Positions 8,078 to 16,350 of a stretch of 54,891 nt of DNA are shown here, piece after piece. How positions within the stretch are numbered: position 1 is the first letter of the stretch; every line of letters starts with the position of its first letter. The translations under genes were made by a program, and so were the position numbers. The notes under the pieces are model-generated. The model was not told where the DNA came from, searched no databases, and saw nothing but the letters and a program-made list of their open reading frames with translations. The DNA is taken from contig QOUO01000011.1 in assembly GCA_003862195.1 (NCBI GenBank), forward strand, positions 1-54,891, read 5' to 3'. This stretch comes from Coriobacteriaceae bacterium. GTDB lineage: Bacteria > Actinomycetota > Coriobacteriia > Coriobacteriales > Atopobiaceae.

Positions 8078-8796
8078 CTGAGGAACAGGCAAGGGATTCT
8101 GTCATCGTCGCGCTCGACTGCGACCACGCGACGGCGCTCGACCTCGCGGAGAGGCTCGAGGGCAGGGCCCGCTGGGTCAAGGTGGGCATGACGCTCTTCT
8201 ACGCGGAGGGGCCCGCCGTCGTGCGGGAGATGCGCGAGCACGGCCTCAAGGTGTTTCTCGACCTGAAGCTCCACGACATCCCGTTCCAGGTCAAGGGCGC
8301 CGCACGCTCGGCGTCGCTCACCGGCGCCGACCTGCTGTCCATACACGGCCTCGGCTCGTCGGCCATGGTGCGCCAGGCGCGCGAGGGCGTCGAGGAGGCG
8401 GCCGAGGAGCGCGGCGGCGACCGCACGAGGCTCGTGGCGATCTCCGTGCTCACGAGCATGGACCAGGCGGCCCTCTCCGAGGTGGGCATCGACGTGCCCG
8501 TGGAGCAGGAGGTCGCTCGCCTCGCCAAGATGGCCGTGGGCGCCGGTTCCGACGGCATCGTCTGCTCGCCCATGGAGGCCCGCCAGATGCGCGAGCTCCT
8601 TGGCCCCGATGCGCTCATCGTGACGCCGGGCGTGAGGCCCGCTGGCTCCGACGTGGGCGACCAGAAGAGAATAGCGACCCCCTCGCGCGCAATCGAGGCC
8701 GGGGCGTCGAAGCTCGTCATAGGCCGCCCGATCACGCAGGCCAAGGACCCCGTGTCGAGCCTCGAGTCCATCGTGGAGGAGCTCTGCGAGGCGTAG
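8071..8796 (+). CDS. pyrF: Orotidine 5'-phosphate decarboxylase
   Basis: It decarboxylates OMP to UMP, the last step of the pathway. The 241-residue protein contains the catalytic array DLKLHDIP (Asp64, Lys66, Asp69). It also has the phosphate-binding loop TPGVRP and VIGRPIT near the C-terminus. The ATG overlaps the pyrD stop by 7 bases. pyrE, the preceding enzyme of the pathway, is not in the operon or in this window, so orotate phosphoribosyltransferase must be encoded elsewhere. No clear terminator follows; the next 190 bases hold only weak hairpins. Confidence 0.96.
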   Translation: MLTEEQARDSVIVALDCDHATALDLAERLEGRARWVKVGMTLFYAEGPAVVREMREHGLKVFLDLKLHDIPFQVKGAARSASLTGADLLSIHGLGSSAMVRQAREGVEEAAEERGGDRTRLVAISVLTSMDQAALSEVGIDVPVEQEVARLAKMAVGAGSDGIVCSPMEARQMRELLGPDALIVTPGVRPAGSDVGDQKRIATPSRAIEAGASKLVIGRPITQAKDPVSSLESIVEELCEA

Positions 8797-8985
8797 ACAG
8801 GCAATACAGGCCCTCTACGTGGAGAAATGGCCCCGAATTGTGTATTTCGGCCCCTGATGGAGGGCATTTGCGCTACAAACCCTTGTAAAATGGGTATCCA
8901 ATTGGCAAACTACGTACTTGCGATTGACGGCTCGCCCATATTCACATGGGCCGCAACCTTGAAATAACAATTGTTTGGAGGAACC

Positions 8986-9294
8986 ATGGCACTACCTCAG
9001 CTTACCGACGAGCAGCGCAAGGCCGCACTGGAGAAGGCGGCTCAGGCTCGTCACGAGCGCGCTGAGCTTCGCGAGAAGATCAAGAAGGGCGAGATTTCCC
9101 TCGAGGACGTTCTCGACTCCGAGGATCCCATCGCGAGCCGCATGAAGGTCTCTGCCCTCATCGAGTCTCTTCCGGGATATGGCAAGGCCAAGGCCACCAA
9201 GATCATGGACGAGCTCGGAATCTCTGCAACCCGTCGCGTCAAGGGCCTGGGCGCCCGCCAGCGCGAGCAGCTTCTCGAGGTGCTTTCCAAGTAA
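8986..9294 (+). CDS. mihF: Actinobacterial integration host factor (mIHF)
   Basis: This small nucleoid-associated DNA-binding protein is the actinobacterial mIHF type, unrelated to enterobacterial HU/IHF. The 102-residue protein has an N-terminal charged helix (LTDEQRKAALEKAAQARHER). It then has the family core VSALIESLPGYGKAKA, which forms the helix-two-turn-helix that contacts DNA. ATG 8986 has an excellent TTTGGAGGAA site just upstream. Mycobacterial and Streptomyces homologues bend DNA and affect nucleoid shape and gene expression. gmk and rpoZ follow directly, the usual actinobacterial order. Confidence 0.93.
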   Translation: MALPQLTDEQRKAALEKAAQARHERAELREKIKKGEISLEDVLDSEDPIASRMKVSALIESLPGYGKAKATKIMDELGISATRRVKGLGARQREQLLEVLSK

Positions 9295-9882
9295 GTGAGT
9301 AGGAAACCGCGTTTATTCGTCATTTCCGGACCGTCAGGCGCAGGGAAGGGGACGCTCGTCTCGGCAATTCGAGAGGAGCGTCCCGACCTGGGCCTGACGG
9401 TTTCTGCGACGACGCGCCCGCCGAGGCCGCATGACGTGCCGGGCGTGACCTATCACTTCCTGAGCGACGAGGAGTTCGACCGGCGCGTGGCGAACGGTGA
9501 CTTCCTCGAGTGGGCCGACGTGCACGGCCACAAGTACGGGACGCTTCGCAGCGAGGTGGACCGCCTGATCGACGCCGGCAAGTCGGTCATCCTGGAGATT
9601 GACGTCCAGGGCGCCTTCAACGTGAGGCGCATCTATCCCGACGCGGTGCTGATCTTCATCGAGCCGCCCTCGCTCGAGGTGCTCGAGAGCCGCCTGCGCG
9701 GCAGGGGCACCGAGGACGAGGCGTCCATCGAGCTCAGGATGAGAAACGCCCGCCACGAGATGGAACTCGCCGACCGCTACGACGAGCGCGTCGTGAACGA
9801 CGACCTCGCGAAGGCCGTGAGCGACCTCGGCGATGTACTTGAAAGATACGAGACGGATGGAGGCAACTCCTCATGGCAGTAA
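9295..9882 (+). CDS. gmk: Guanylate kinase
   Basis: It phosphorylates GMP to GDP with ATP. The 195-residue protein has the P-loop SGPSGAGKGT (residues 11-20), the GMP-binding SATTRPPRPHDVPG and the YGTLRSEVD segment. The GTG start immediately follows the mihF stop, with GAGGTG about ten bases upstream. It overlaps rpoZ by 10 bases, so the small operon is tightly packed. Confidence 0.96.
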   Translation: MSRKPRLFVISGPSGAGKGTLVSAIREERPDLGLTVSATTRPPRPHDVPGVTYHFLSDEEFDRRVANGDFLEWADVHGHKYGTLRSEVDRLIDAGKSVILEIDVQGAFNVRRIYPDAVLIFIEPPSLEVLESRLRGRGTEDEASIELRMRNARHEMELADRYDERVVNDDLAKAVSDLGDVLERYETDGGNSSWQ

Positions 9883-10166
9883 CCAAGCCCGAGATCGACG
9901 ATCTTCTCGCCAAGACCGAGCACAACCCGTTCCTGCTCTGCACCATCGCGAGCAAGCGTGCATGCGACATCAACAACATGATCCGTGGCCAGCACCTGCG
10001 CGTGACGGCCATCCAGGACTTCGATGACATCACGACCGTCGTGTCCGGCGAGGACACCGTCTCCGTCGCGATGAACGAGATCGAGGACGGCACGTTGGGC
10101 TTTGACAAGGACGCGTTCGACGAGGAGATCAAGGGTTCGAACGCGCTCGTCGACCACAACCTGTAA
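9873..10166 (+). CDS. rpoZ: DNA-directed RNA polymerase omega subunit
   Basis: This structural subunit helps fold and assemble the beta-prime subunit. The 97-residue protein carries the family core around CTIASKRACDINNM (the conserved A-xx-RA-x-I helix). Its acidic C-terminal tail is longer than the core. The start ATG lies inside the last codons of gmk with GGAGGC upstream. The mihF-gmk-rpoZ order is typical of Actinomycetota and supports the call. Confidence 0.92.
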   Translation: MAVTKPEIDDLLAKTEHNPFLLCTIASKRACDINNMIRGQHLRVTAIQDFDDITTVVSGEDTVSVAMNEIEDGTLGFDKDAFDEEIKGSNALVDHNL

Positions 10167-10169
10167 GCC

Positions 10170-11417
10170 ATGACTGACAGGGTTTGCCTCGTCCACTACC
10201 ACGAGATCGGCCTCAAGGGCAAGAACCGCTCGACCTTCGAGAACCAGCTCGTGACGAACCTCCACAGGTCGCTGCGGGACTTCGAGGTGGAGGACATCAG
10301 GCGCATAAGCGGCCACGTGCTCGTGACCGCCAAGGACGGCATGGCCACCGACGAGATGGCGCATGCCATATCGCGCGTGCCGGGCGTGGCGCGCGTGAGC
10401 GTCGCGTACCTGTGCGGGCTCGATGAGGACGAGTACTGCGCCGCAGCCGTGCGCGCGCTGGGCGAGGCGGGGGACTTCGACTCGTTCAAGGTGCACGCGC
10501 GCAGGTCGTCCACCAACTACCCGCTCCACACGCTGGACATGAACCGCCTGGTGGGAGGCGTCCTGTGCGAGAAGTTCCCCACCAAGAAGGTCGAGATGCA
10601 CCATCCCGACGTCACGGTCATCGTGATGGTCGTGAACCAGAGCGTGTACGTGTACACGGACACGGGCGCCGGCGTGGGCGGGCTTCCCGTGGGTACGGCC
10701 GGCAAGGTCGTGACGCTGCTCTCGAGCGGGTTCGACTCTCCCGTCGCCACGTGGATGGTGGGAAGGCGCGGCGCCGTGTGCGTGCCCGTGCACTTCTCGG
10801 GCCGTCCCATGACCGCGGACACGAGCGAGTACCTGTGCCAGGACATCATCAACGCGATGGCGCCCTCCGGCATGGTCGGCAGGCTGTACGTGGTCCCGTT
10901 TGGGCAGAAGCAGCGCGAGATTTCGCTCTGCGTGCCCCAGAGCCTGCGCATCATCACGTACCGCAGGGTCATGTTCGCGGTGGCGGAGCGCATCGCTCAG
11001 ATCGAGGGCGCCAAGGCGCTCGTGACGGGCGAGTCGCTGGGCCAGGTGGCCTCGCAGACGCTCGAGAACATCTCCGTGGTTAACGAGATGGTGCACATGC
11101 CCGTCCTGAGGCCGCTCATCGGCTCCGACAAGCAGGAGATCATGCGCCGCGCCGAGGAGATCGGCACGTACGACATCTCCGCGCAGGACGCGGCCGACTG
11201 CTGCACGCTCTTCATGCCGCGCCGCCCCGAGACGCACGCGAAGCCCGACATGGTGCACGAGGCGTGGGACTCCTTCGACCACGACGCCATGATCGACGAG
11301 CTGGTGCGCAACGTTGAGTACGTGGACTTTGACCAGTGCCCCTCCTACAAGCCGCCCAAGCAGCTGAGGGCCCGTCACAGGGAGCTGGCGCCCGCCGAGT
11401 TCGAGGGAAGCCGCTAG
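10170..11417 (+). CDS. thiI: tRNA 4-thiouridine synthase / thiazole sulfur transferase
   Basis: ThiI adenylates U8 of tRNA and inserts sulfur to make 4-thiouridine; in some bacteria it also feeds sulfur to thiamine synthesis. The 415-residue protein has the N-terminal ferredoxin-like region, a THUMP domain (about 60-165), and an AANH/PP-loop domain. The PP-loop reads SSGFDSP near residue 186 instead of the common SGGxDSP. A cysteine pair occurs in DCCTLFMPRRPET. It has no C-terminal rhodanese domain, as expected for Gram-positive forms. No cysteine desulfurase gene is adjacent. It begins three bases after rpoZ. Confidence 0.93.
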   Translation: MTDRVCLVHYHEIGLKGKNRSTFENQLVTNLHRSLRDFEVEDIRRISGHVLVTAKDGMATDEMAHAISRVPGVARVSVAYLCGLDEDEYCAAAVRALGEAGDFDSFKVHARRSSTNYPLHTLDMNRLVGGVLCEKFPTKKVEMHHPDVTVIVMVVNQSVYVYTDTGAGVGGLPVGTAGKVVTLLSSGFDSPVATWMVGRRGAVCVPVHFSGRPMTADTSEYLCQDIINAMAPSGMVGRLYVVPFGQKQREISLCVPQSLRIITYRRVMFAVAERIAQIEGAKALVTGESLGQVASQTLENISVVNEMVHMPVLRPLIGSDKQEIMRRAEEIGTYDISAQDAADCCTLFMPRRPETHAKPDMVHEAWDSFDHDAMIDELVRNVEYVDFDQCPSYKPPKQLRARHRELAPAEFEGSR

Positions 11418-11505
11418 AGGCGCTTTCTTGCGGCTGGCTTTGCGTGACCCCGTCAGAGACGCGCAAGGCAACTGTCATACCAAATAACTTTACCGTGCGA
11501 TTTTG

Positions 11506-11538
11506 CCACCCCCGGTCCCAACATGGGATTGGGGGTGG
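11506..11538 (+). promoter_or_regulatory. 15-bp hairpin covering the comEA ribosome binding site
   Basis: Bases 11506-11520 pair with 11524-11538 without interruption (two G-U pairs), leaving the triloop ACA. The 3' arm GGGGGTGG (11531-11538) is the only plausible Shine-Dalgarno for the comEA ATG at 11545. No T-run follows, so it is unlikely to be a plain terminator. Confidence 0.65.
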
Positions 11539-11544
11539 TTGCGT

Positions 11545-12357
11545 ATGGCGCAGACGGGGGCGAGAAGGACGGGGCGTTCCGGCGGCGGGGGCCTGCCGCG
11601 CAGGTACGGGCTCGAGGGCAGGAGGGGCGTCGTGATTGCGGCCGTCGTGCTGGTGGCGGCGCTGTGCGCGGTGGGGGCCATTGCCCTGCCGCGCGTGGGG
11701 GACGGCGGCTCGTTCGAGGTCGAGCGCGCGGATGGGACGGCGTCTGGGGGGAAGGCCTCCTCCGGCAAGGCCGCGGGGGAGAAGGGCGACTCGGGGGACT
11801 CCGGTGACTCGGGGGACTCCTCCGCCGGGAAGTCCGCTGCTACGTCGACGTCCCGCGCGACCACGGTCAGGAGCGTGGTCGTCGTGCACGTGGACGGTGC
11901 CGTGCGGGCGCCGGGCGTGTACGAGCTGCGCTCGACCACGCCGCGGGTGGACGACGCCGTGCGCGCCGCGGGAGGGCTTGCCGAGGACGCGGACACGACC
12001 TCGATCAACCTGGCCTCCATCGTGAGCGACGGGCAGAAGATCCACGTGCCGGCAGAGGGCGAGGAGGTGACGGCTCAGGAGCAGGATGCCGGGACCGCGG
12101 GCGCGGTTGCCACGGACGGTGCGACGGGAACGACGGGCGCGACTGGCACCCAGGCGCAGGATGCGGGCAAGGTGAACATCAACACGGCCGACGTGACGCA
12201 GCTCCAGCAGCTGCCGGGCGTGGGCGAGGCGACGGCCAAGGCGATCGTGGAGGACCGCCAGAACAACGGGGCGTTCTCGACCCCGGAGGACCTGATGCGC
12301 GTGTCCGGCATAGGCGAGAAGAAGTTCGAGCGCATGAGGTCGATGGTCTGTGTCTGA
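11545..12357 (+). CDS. comEA: ComEA competence DNA receptor
   Basis: This membrane-anchored protein binds incoming double-stranded DNA during natural transformation and passes it to ComEC. The 270-residue protein has a short basic N-terminus and one membrane helix (about residues 28-48). A low-complexity Gly-Asp-Ser spacer follows. It then has an SLBB domain (VVVHVDGAVRAPGVYEL) and a C-terminal helix-hairpin-helix pair (VNINTADVTQLQQLPGVGEATA). I chose ATG 11545, which follows GGGGGTGG; an in-frame TTG at 11503 would lie in the hairpin arm. It overlaps comEC by 8 bases. The first codons contain the repeated 13-mer in a frame that reads GARRT. Confidence 0.93.
   Translation: MAQTGARRTGRSGGGGLPRRYGLEGRRGVVIAAVVLVAALCAVGAIALPRVGDGGSFEVERADGTASGGKASSGKAAGEKGDSGDSGDSGDSSAGKSAATSTSRATTVRSVVVVHVDGAVRAPGVYELRSTTPRVDDAVRAAGGLAEDADTTSINLASIVSDGQKIHVPAEGEEVTAQEQDAGTAGAVATDGATGTTGATGTQAQDAGKVNINTADVTQLQQLPGVGEATAKAIVEDRQNNGAFSTPEDLMRVSGIGEKKFERMRSMVCV
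11558..11570 (+). repeat. Copy of the 13-mer GGGCGAGAAGGAC inside comEA
   Basis: Here the motif is read as Gly-Ala-Arg-Arg-Thr, not as the Gly-Glu-Lys frame seen in other genes. Codon preference for GEK therefore cannot explain it. Confidence 0.75.
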
Positions 12358-14731
12358 CGGAGGGTGGGTTCCCAACAGGCCGCACATTCCCTTCTCGCTC
12401 TACCTGCTGTGCGCCGGGTTCGCGACGTGCCAGGCCGTGCTTTCGCTGGGCACGAGGATTGGCGCGACGTGGCAGGTGCTGCTGGTTGGCGTGGCACTTC
12501 TCGCCCCCTGCGCCCTTGCGCTGCGGCGCGACCGCGGTGGGGTGGCGCTGCGCGGGTGCGCGGTCGCGTCAGTCTGCCTGCTCTGCGCGTGCGCGGCGTC
12601 CGGGCTCGTGGGGACGATGGACGCGACGGCCGCGGTCCTGGGTCGGGTCGCCGTGTCGTCGTGCGAGCTCAGGGTCGAGTCGGACCCCTCGCTCGGGAAG
12701 CGTGGCTACCGGGCCCGTGCCGGCGTGTGGCGCGGCGGCGAGCGCCTGGGGGACGTGTGGGTCACGTCCGAGCGGCGATTTGGCACGGGCTGGCGGCTCA
12801 GGGCCGTGGGGCGGTTCTCGCGCGGGAAGGGGGAGTGGCGCGCCTTTGCGCGGCGGCAGGGCGTCTGCGGAACCGTGAACGTGGTGCACGTGATCGAGGC
12901 GCGGCCGCCCACGGGACTACGTGCCGCCATCGAGGGCGTCAGGTCACACGTGCTCAAGGGGATGGCACCGCGGAGCTCGCCCGCGAGGGCGATACTCGCG
13001 GGGAGCGTCTGTGGCGACAGGGACGCCCTGCAGGAGCTTGGGCTGGACGACGTTTTCGCGATTTGCGGGGTGGCGCACCTCGTCGCGGTGTCCGGCGGGC
13101 ACATCGCCATCGCCTCCGCCATCGTCGGGCGGCTGCTCGGCAAGAGCCGCCTCGTGCCGGCGTGGCGCATCGCGATACTCGTGGCGGTGACGGGACTGTT
13201 CGTGGTCTTCTGCGGCGCGCCGGTCTCCGCCGTGAGGTCGTGGCTCATGTGCGGGGTGGCGTTTGGGTCGAGGCTCGCCGGGCGGAGGGCGCACTCGCTC
13301 TCGGCCGTGTGCGTGGTCGCGCTGGGAATGCTGACGCTCGACCCGGGCGTCACGGGGCAGCTCGGCTTCACGCTCTCCGTCGTGTCCGTCGTCGGGCTCT
13401 GCATCCTCTCTCCCTACATGGGCTACGTGCTGAGGGTGGCCTTCCCGACGCCGCGGCTGCCGCGGGGCCTGCCCGCGCGGGTGCGCTCGAGGGTGGAGTC
13501 GACCTACGGCTCCTCGCGAGACGTCGTGGCGGCGTGCCTCGTGGCGCAGCTGGTCACGGGGCCCATCACGTGCTCCACGTTCGGCACGCTCTCGCTCGTG
13601 GCGCCACTGGCGAACCTCCTTCTGGCACCGCTCTTCTCCCTGCTCGTGGGGGCGGGCATGGCCTACTCCTGCCTGGGTGGGGTGCGCCCGCTCGCGTCCC
13701 CGTTCCTGCTGGCGTGCGACGTCGCGGGCGGCCTGGTGGCGCGGCTCCTGGGGTGGATGGCGGGGCTGCCGCTCGCCTCCGTAGCCGTGAGCCTCGACCT
13801 CGCCCCGGCCTGTGCGGTCACGGTCGCGCTCGTGGCGGCGCTGCTCGTCGCGTGGCCACGTCCCCGGCGGGGCCCCATGCTCGCGGCCCTGGGGGCCGCC
13901 GTGCTCCTGGCAGGGTGCCTGCTGCTGAGGTGGCGGTTCCTCTCGCCCGCGCGCGTCTGCGTGCTCGACGTTGGACAGGGGGACGCCATCCTCGTGCAGG
14001 ACGGAGCCGCCGCGGTGCTCGTGGACACGGGTCCCGACGACAGCTGCGCCAAGGAGCTCGGGAGGCTGCACGTGACGCATCTGGACGCCGTCGTGATCAC
14101 GCACCTGCACGACGACCACTACGGCGGGCTTGCGTCGCTGCGCGGGAACGTGTCGTGCGACCGGGTCGTCTTTGCGGACGGCGTCACGGGAGGGATGCCC
14201 ACTGAGGTCCGCAAGGCGGCGCGCGACCTGGCCGGCAGTCGCGTGGGCGAGGTGGGCCTGGGCGACACGGTGCGCGTGGGCAGGTTCGCCCTCAGGGTGG
14301 TGTGGCCCGAGGGGCCCGTCGACGGTATGGACAACGAGGACTCCATCGAGCTCGCGCTCGCGTTCGACAGCGGGGGAAGGAGGATGAGCGGGCTCCTCAC
14401 GGGCGACGCGGAGGAGGACCAGACGGGGGAGGCCCTCAGGCACGGCCGCGTGGGCGACGTGGACTTCCTCAAGGTGGGGCACCACGGCTCGCGCGTATCG
14501 ATCGACGCCGCGGAGGCCCGGCGCCTCGACCCGGAGGTCTCCGTCGCGAGCGCGGGCCGCGGCAACAAGTACGGGCATCCCTCGCCGGACTGCGTGAGGG
14601 TGCTGCGCAAGAGCGGTTCCACGTTCCTCTGCACCATGGACGTGGGCACCGTCACCCTCGAGCCGGGCGAGAAGGGCGTCCGCGTGAGCGTGGAGCGCGG
14701 CCGCGGCAGCACCGCGTCCTTTGTGGCATGA
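12350..14731 (+). CDS. comEC: ComEC DNA translocation channel with metallo-beta-lactamase domain
   Basis: This polytopic membrane protein is proposed to conduct single-stranded DNA into the cytoplasm during transformation. The 793-residue protein shows N-terminal hydrophobic segments and the competence domain with HLVAVSGGHIAIASA. Many further helices follow. A C-terminal metallo-beta-lactamase domain (from about residue 540) opens with VLDVGQGDAILVQ and carries THLHDDHYGG near 584 and later GHHGS. The three-domain architecture (OB-like, Competence, beta-lactamase) is complete. It starts at GTG 12350, overlapping comEA. ComEA/ComEC imply DNA uptake capacity, but the pilus genes (comG-like) are not in the window. 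Confidence 0.95.
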   Translation: MSDGGWVPNRPHIPFSLYLLCAGFATCQAVLSLGTRIGATWQVLLVGVALLAPCALALRRDRGGVALRGCAVASVCLLCACAASGLVGTMDATAAVLGRVAVSSCELRVESDPSLGKRGYRARAGVWRGGERLGDVWVTSERRFGTGWRLRAVGRFSRGKGEWRAFARRQGVCGTVNVVHVIEARPPTGLRAAIEGVRSHVLKGMAPRSSPARAILAGSVCGDRDALQELGLDDVFAICGVAHLVAVSGGHIAIASAIVGRLLGKSRLVPAWRIAILVAVTGLFVVFCGAPVSAVRSWLMCGVAFGSRLAGRRAHSLSAVCVVALGMLTLDPGVTGQLGFTLSVVSVVGLCILSPYMGYVLRVAFPTPRLPRGLPARVRSRVESTYGSSRDVVAACLVAQLVTGPITCSTFGTLSLVAPLANLLLAPLFSLLVGAGMAYSCLGGVRPLASPFLLACDVAGGLVARLLGWMAGLPLASVAVSLDLAPACAVTVALVAALLVAWPRPRRGPMLAALGAAVLLAGCLLLRWRFLSPARVCVLDVGQGDAILVQDGAAAVLVDTGPDDSCAKELGRLHVTHLDAVVITHLHDDHYGGLASLRGNVSCDRVVFADGVTGGMPTEVRKAARDLAGSRVGEVGLGDTVRVGRFALRVVWPEGPVDGMDNEDSIELALAFDSGGRRMSGLLTGDAEEDQTGEALRHGRVGDVDFLKVGHHGSRVSIDAAEARRLDPEVSVASAGRGNKYGHPSPDCVRVLRKSGSTFLCTMDVGTVTLEPGEKGVRVSVERGRGSTASFVA

Positions 14732-14756
14732 TAGGAGGCCGAGCGATGGGAGGGAC

Positions 14757-15728
14757 ATGGCTAAGGCAGCGCTTCTGCCCGCGTACCTGGCGGTCGGCGC
14801 GGACGAACTCAAGAGCCGCGAGGTCCAGACGAGGCTCAAGGGCCGCCTGGAGAAGGGCCTCGAGGCGTTCAACCTCGACGAGAGGGTCGCCGGCCCGGAC
14901 ATGGTGCCGGGAGACCTCATCGCGTCGCTCAACACGATTCCCATGGGCTCCGGGTTCAGGCTCGTGCTCGTGACGAGGGCGGAGAAGCTCCCCAAGCCCG
15001 TGTCCGAGGCCATCATCACATACCTCAAGAACCCCAACCCGGGGTGCACGCTCCTGCTGGTCGCGACGTCGCTCGCCAAGTCGACCCGGCTCTACAAGGC
15101 CGTCAAGGCCGTGGGGCCGCACGCGGTAATCGACTGCGCGCCCGTGAAGCGCTGGCAGCTCGCGCCGAGGGTGGTGCGCATGGCGGCGCACTACGGCCTC
15201 GCGATGGACGAGCGCGCCGCCGCCGAGCTCGTGAGCAGGGTGGGCGAGTCCACCACGATGATCGACGCGCAGCTGAGGTCGCTCGCCGCGCAGTGCCGCG
15301 AGAGCGGCCAGGCGACCGTCGCGGACGTGGAGCGCATCGTCGCGAGGACCGCCGAGGTCAAGCCGTGGGACTTCCTGGACGCCGTGTGCGACCGCGACGC
15401 CGCAAAGGCGCTCGGGCTCTATCACCTGATGCAGAACCCGTCGCAGATCGCGCTCACGTCGCTCCTGTGCGGGAGGCTGCGAGAGCTCGTGTGCGCGAGG
15501 TCGCTCGCGGCGCGCGGCCAGGGCGGCATGCTCGCGCAGGAGCTCGGCAAGCAGCAGTGGCAGGTCAAGAACCACCTGCGCTGGGCGCTGAGGTTCGCGG
15601 ACGGCGAGCTTGAGGCGTGCCTTGGGCGTGCGGCCGCGTGCGAGCGCGGTCTGAAGTCCGGCGACGACCCGGAGACCACGTTCCTCTCGCTCGTGCTCTT
15701 CGTGTGCGGAAAGGGAGTCGCGGCCTAG
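14757..15728 (+). CDS. holA: DNA polymerase III delta subunit
   Basis: This clamp-loader subunit opens the beta sliding clamp. The 323-residue protein has the HolA pattern of an N-terminal AAA+-like fold without Walker motifs. A central KRWQLAPRVVRMAAHYG segment and a C-terminal collar (QNPSQIALTSLLCGRLREL) follow. ATG 14757 has GGGAGGG just upstream. It follows comEC by 25 bases, the usual comEC-holA-rpsT neighbourhood of Gram-positive genomes, and it converges with rpsT on the opposite strand. Confidence 0.93.
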   Translation: MAKAALLPAYLAVGADELKSREVQTRLKGRLEKGLEAFNLDERVAGPDMVPGDLIASLNTIPMGSGFRLVLVTRAEKLPKPVSEAIITYLKNPNPGCTLLLVATSLAKSTRLYKAVKAVGPHAVIDCAPVKRWQLAPRVVRMAAHYGLAMDERAAAELVSRVGESTTMIDAQLRSLAAQCRESGQATVADVERIVARTAEVKPWDFLDAVCDRDAAKALGLYHLMQNPSQIALTSLLCGRLRELVCARSLAARGQGGMLAQELGKQQWQVKNHLRWALRFADGELEACLGRAAACERGLKSGDDPETTFLSLVLFVCGKGVAA

Positions 15729-15795
15729 CCCGCCCCAACCGCATGCGTACACGGCAGCGGGCCTATCGACCAGGCTCGCAGTGGTCTATCGGCAC

Positions 15796-15825
15796 AAAAA
15801 AGACCCCGTCCTGTCGGGCGGGGTC
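15796..15825 (-). terminator. Terminator of rpsT
   Basis: On the minus strand GACCCCG and CGGGGTC (15825-15819 with 15808-15802) form a stem followed by seven U residues (complement of 15796-15801, then beyond). On the plus strand only purines follow, so it serves rpsT rather than holA. Confidence 0.92.
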
Positions 15826-15856
15826 GAAGGCTTTGCCTTGTGCGTCGTGCGCATGA

Positions 15857-16120
15857 CTACCTGATGGAGTTCACGAGCTTCTGGACGCCGGACTTGCGGT
15901 TGGAAGCCTGGTTCTTGTGGATGATGCCCTTGGAGGCAGCCTTGTCCAGAAGGCGGTTGGCCTTGTTGGCGGCAGCCTGTGCGGCCTCGACGTCCTTGGC
16001 GTCGACGGCAGCGCGGACGCCCTTGACGGCGGTCTTCAGCTCGGAGCGGACTGCCTTGTTGCGCATGCGCGCCTTCTCGGCGGTGATGATGCGCTTCTTC
16101 TGAGACTTGATGTTAGCCAC
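15857..16120 (-). CDS. rpsT: 30S ribosomal protein S20
   Basis: S20 binds 16S rRNA early in small-subunit assembly. The 87-residue basic helical protein begins [17 protein letters not shown] and has [16 protein letters not shown] near the end, both family hallmarks. The start is a GTG (16120-16118, minus) preceded by AAAGGAA. A longer in-frame upstream reading would add a non-conserved extension and is rejected. A promoter lies about 100 bases upstream. The leader would be long enough for autoregulation, which is known for S20 elsewhere, although no specific element is recognised here. Confidence 0.96.
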   Translation of the reverse strand: MANIKSQKKRIITAEKARMRNKAVRSELKTAVKGVRAAVDAKDVEAAQAAANKANRLLDKAASKGIIHKNQASNRKSGVQKLVNSIR

Positions 16121-16217
16121 GTGCGGTTCCTTTCGGTTCTGATCCTTGAGGCCTCTATATTCTGAGGTGAAGGACGTGGGGTTATCCGACACCTGACACG
16201 GCGAGGTCGACTCACGG

Positions 16218-16247
16218 AGTATAGCAGAAGGAACGCCCGCATGTGCA
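16218..16247 (-). promoter_or_regulatory. rpsT: Probable rpsT promoter
   Basis: Read on the minus strand, TGCACA (16247-16242) and TATACT (16223-16218) are spaced by 18 bases. Initiation near 16211 would leave a leader of about 90 bases. Confidence 0.5.
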
Positions 16248-16315
16248 GGAACTTTGCGGCTCGCCCAGCGCCTCGCGCGCAAATTCACATACTCTTCCAA
16301 ACGAGGAAGCGCGGC

Positions 16316-16343
16316 TTGGCAGGAAGCGGCCGTGGGTTATGAT
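16316..16343 (+). promoter_or_regulatory. lepA: Probable lepA promoter giving a leaderless transcript
   Basis: TTGGCA (16316-16321) and TATGAT (16338-16343) are spaced by 16 bases. The expected start of transcription, 7-8 bases after the -10, coincides with the ATG at 16351. Confidence 0.6.
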
Positions 16344-16350
16344 GGTTCGC

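Noticed and set aside
8797-8985. Terminator and promoter between pyrF and mihF
   Set aside because: CCGAA/TTCGG (8833-8850) and a long-range GCCCTC/GAGGGC repeat are present, but no U-run follows. Several partial -35/-10 pairs have wrong spacing, so I could not support a specific site.
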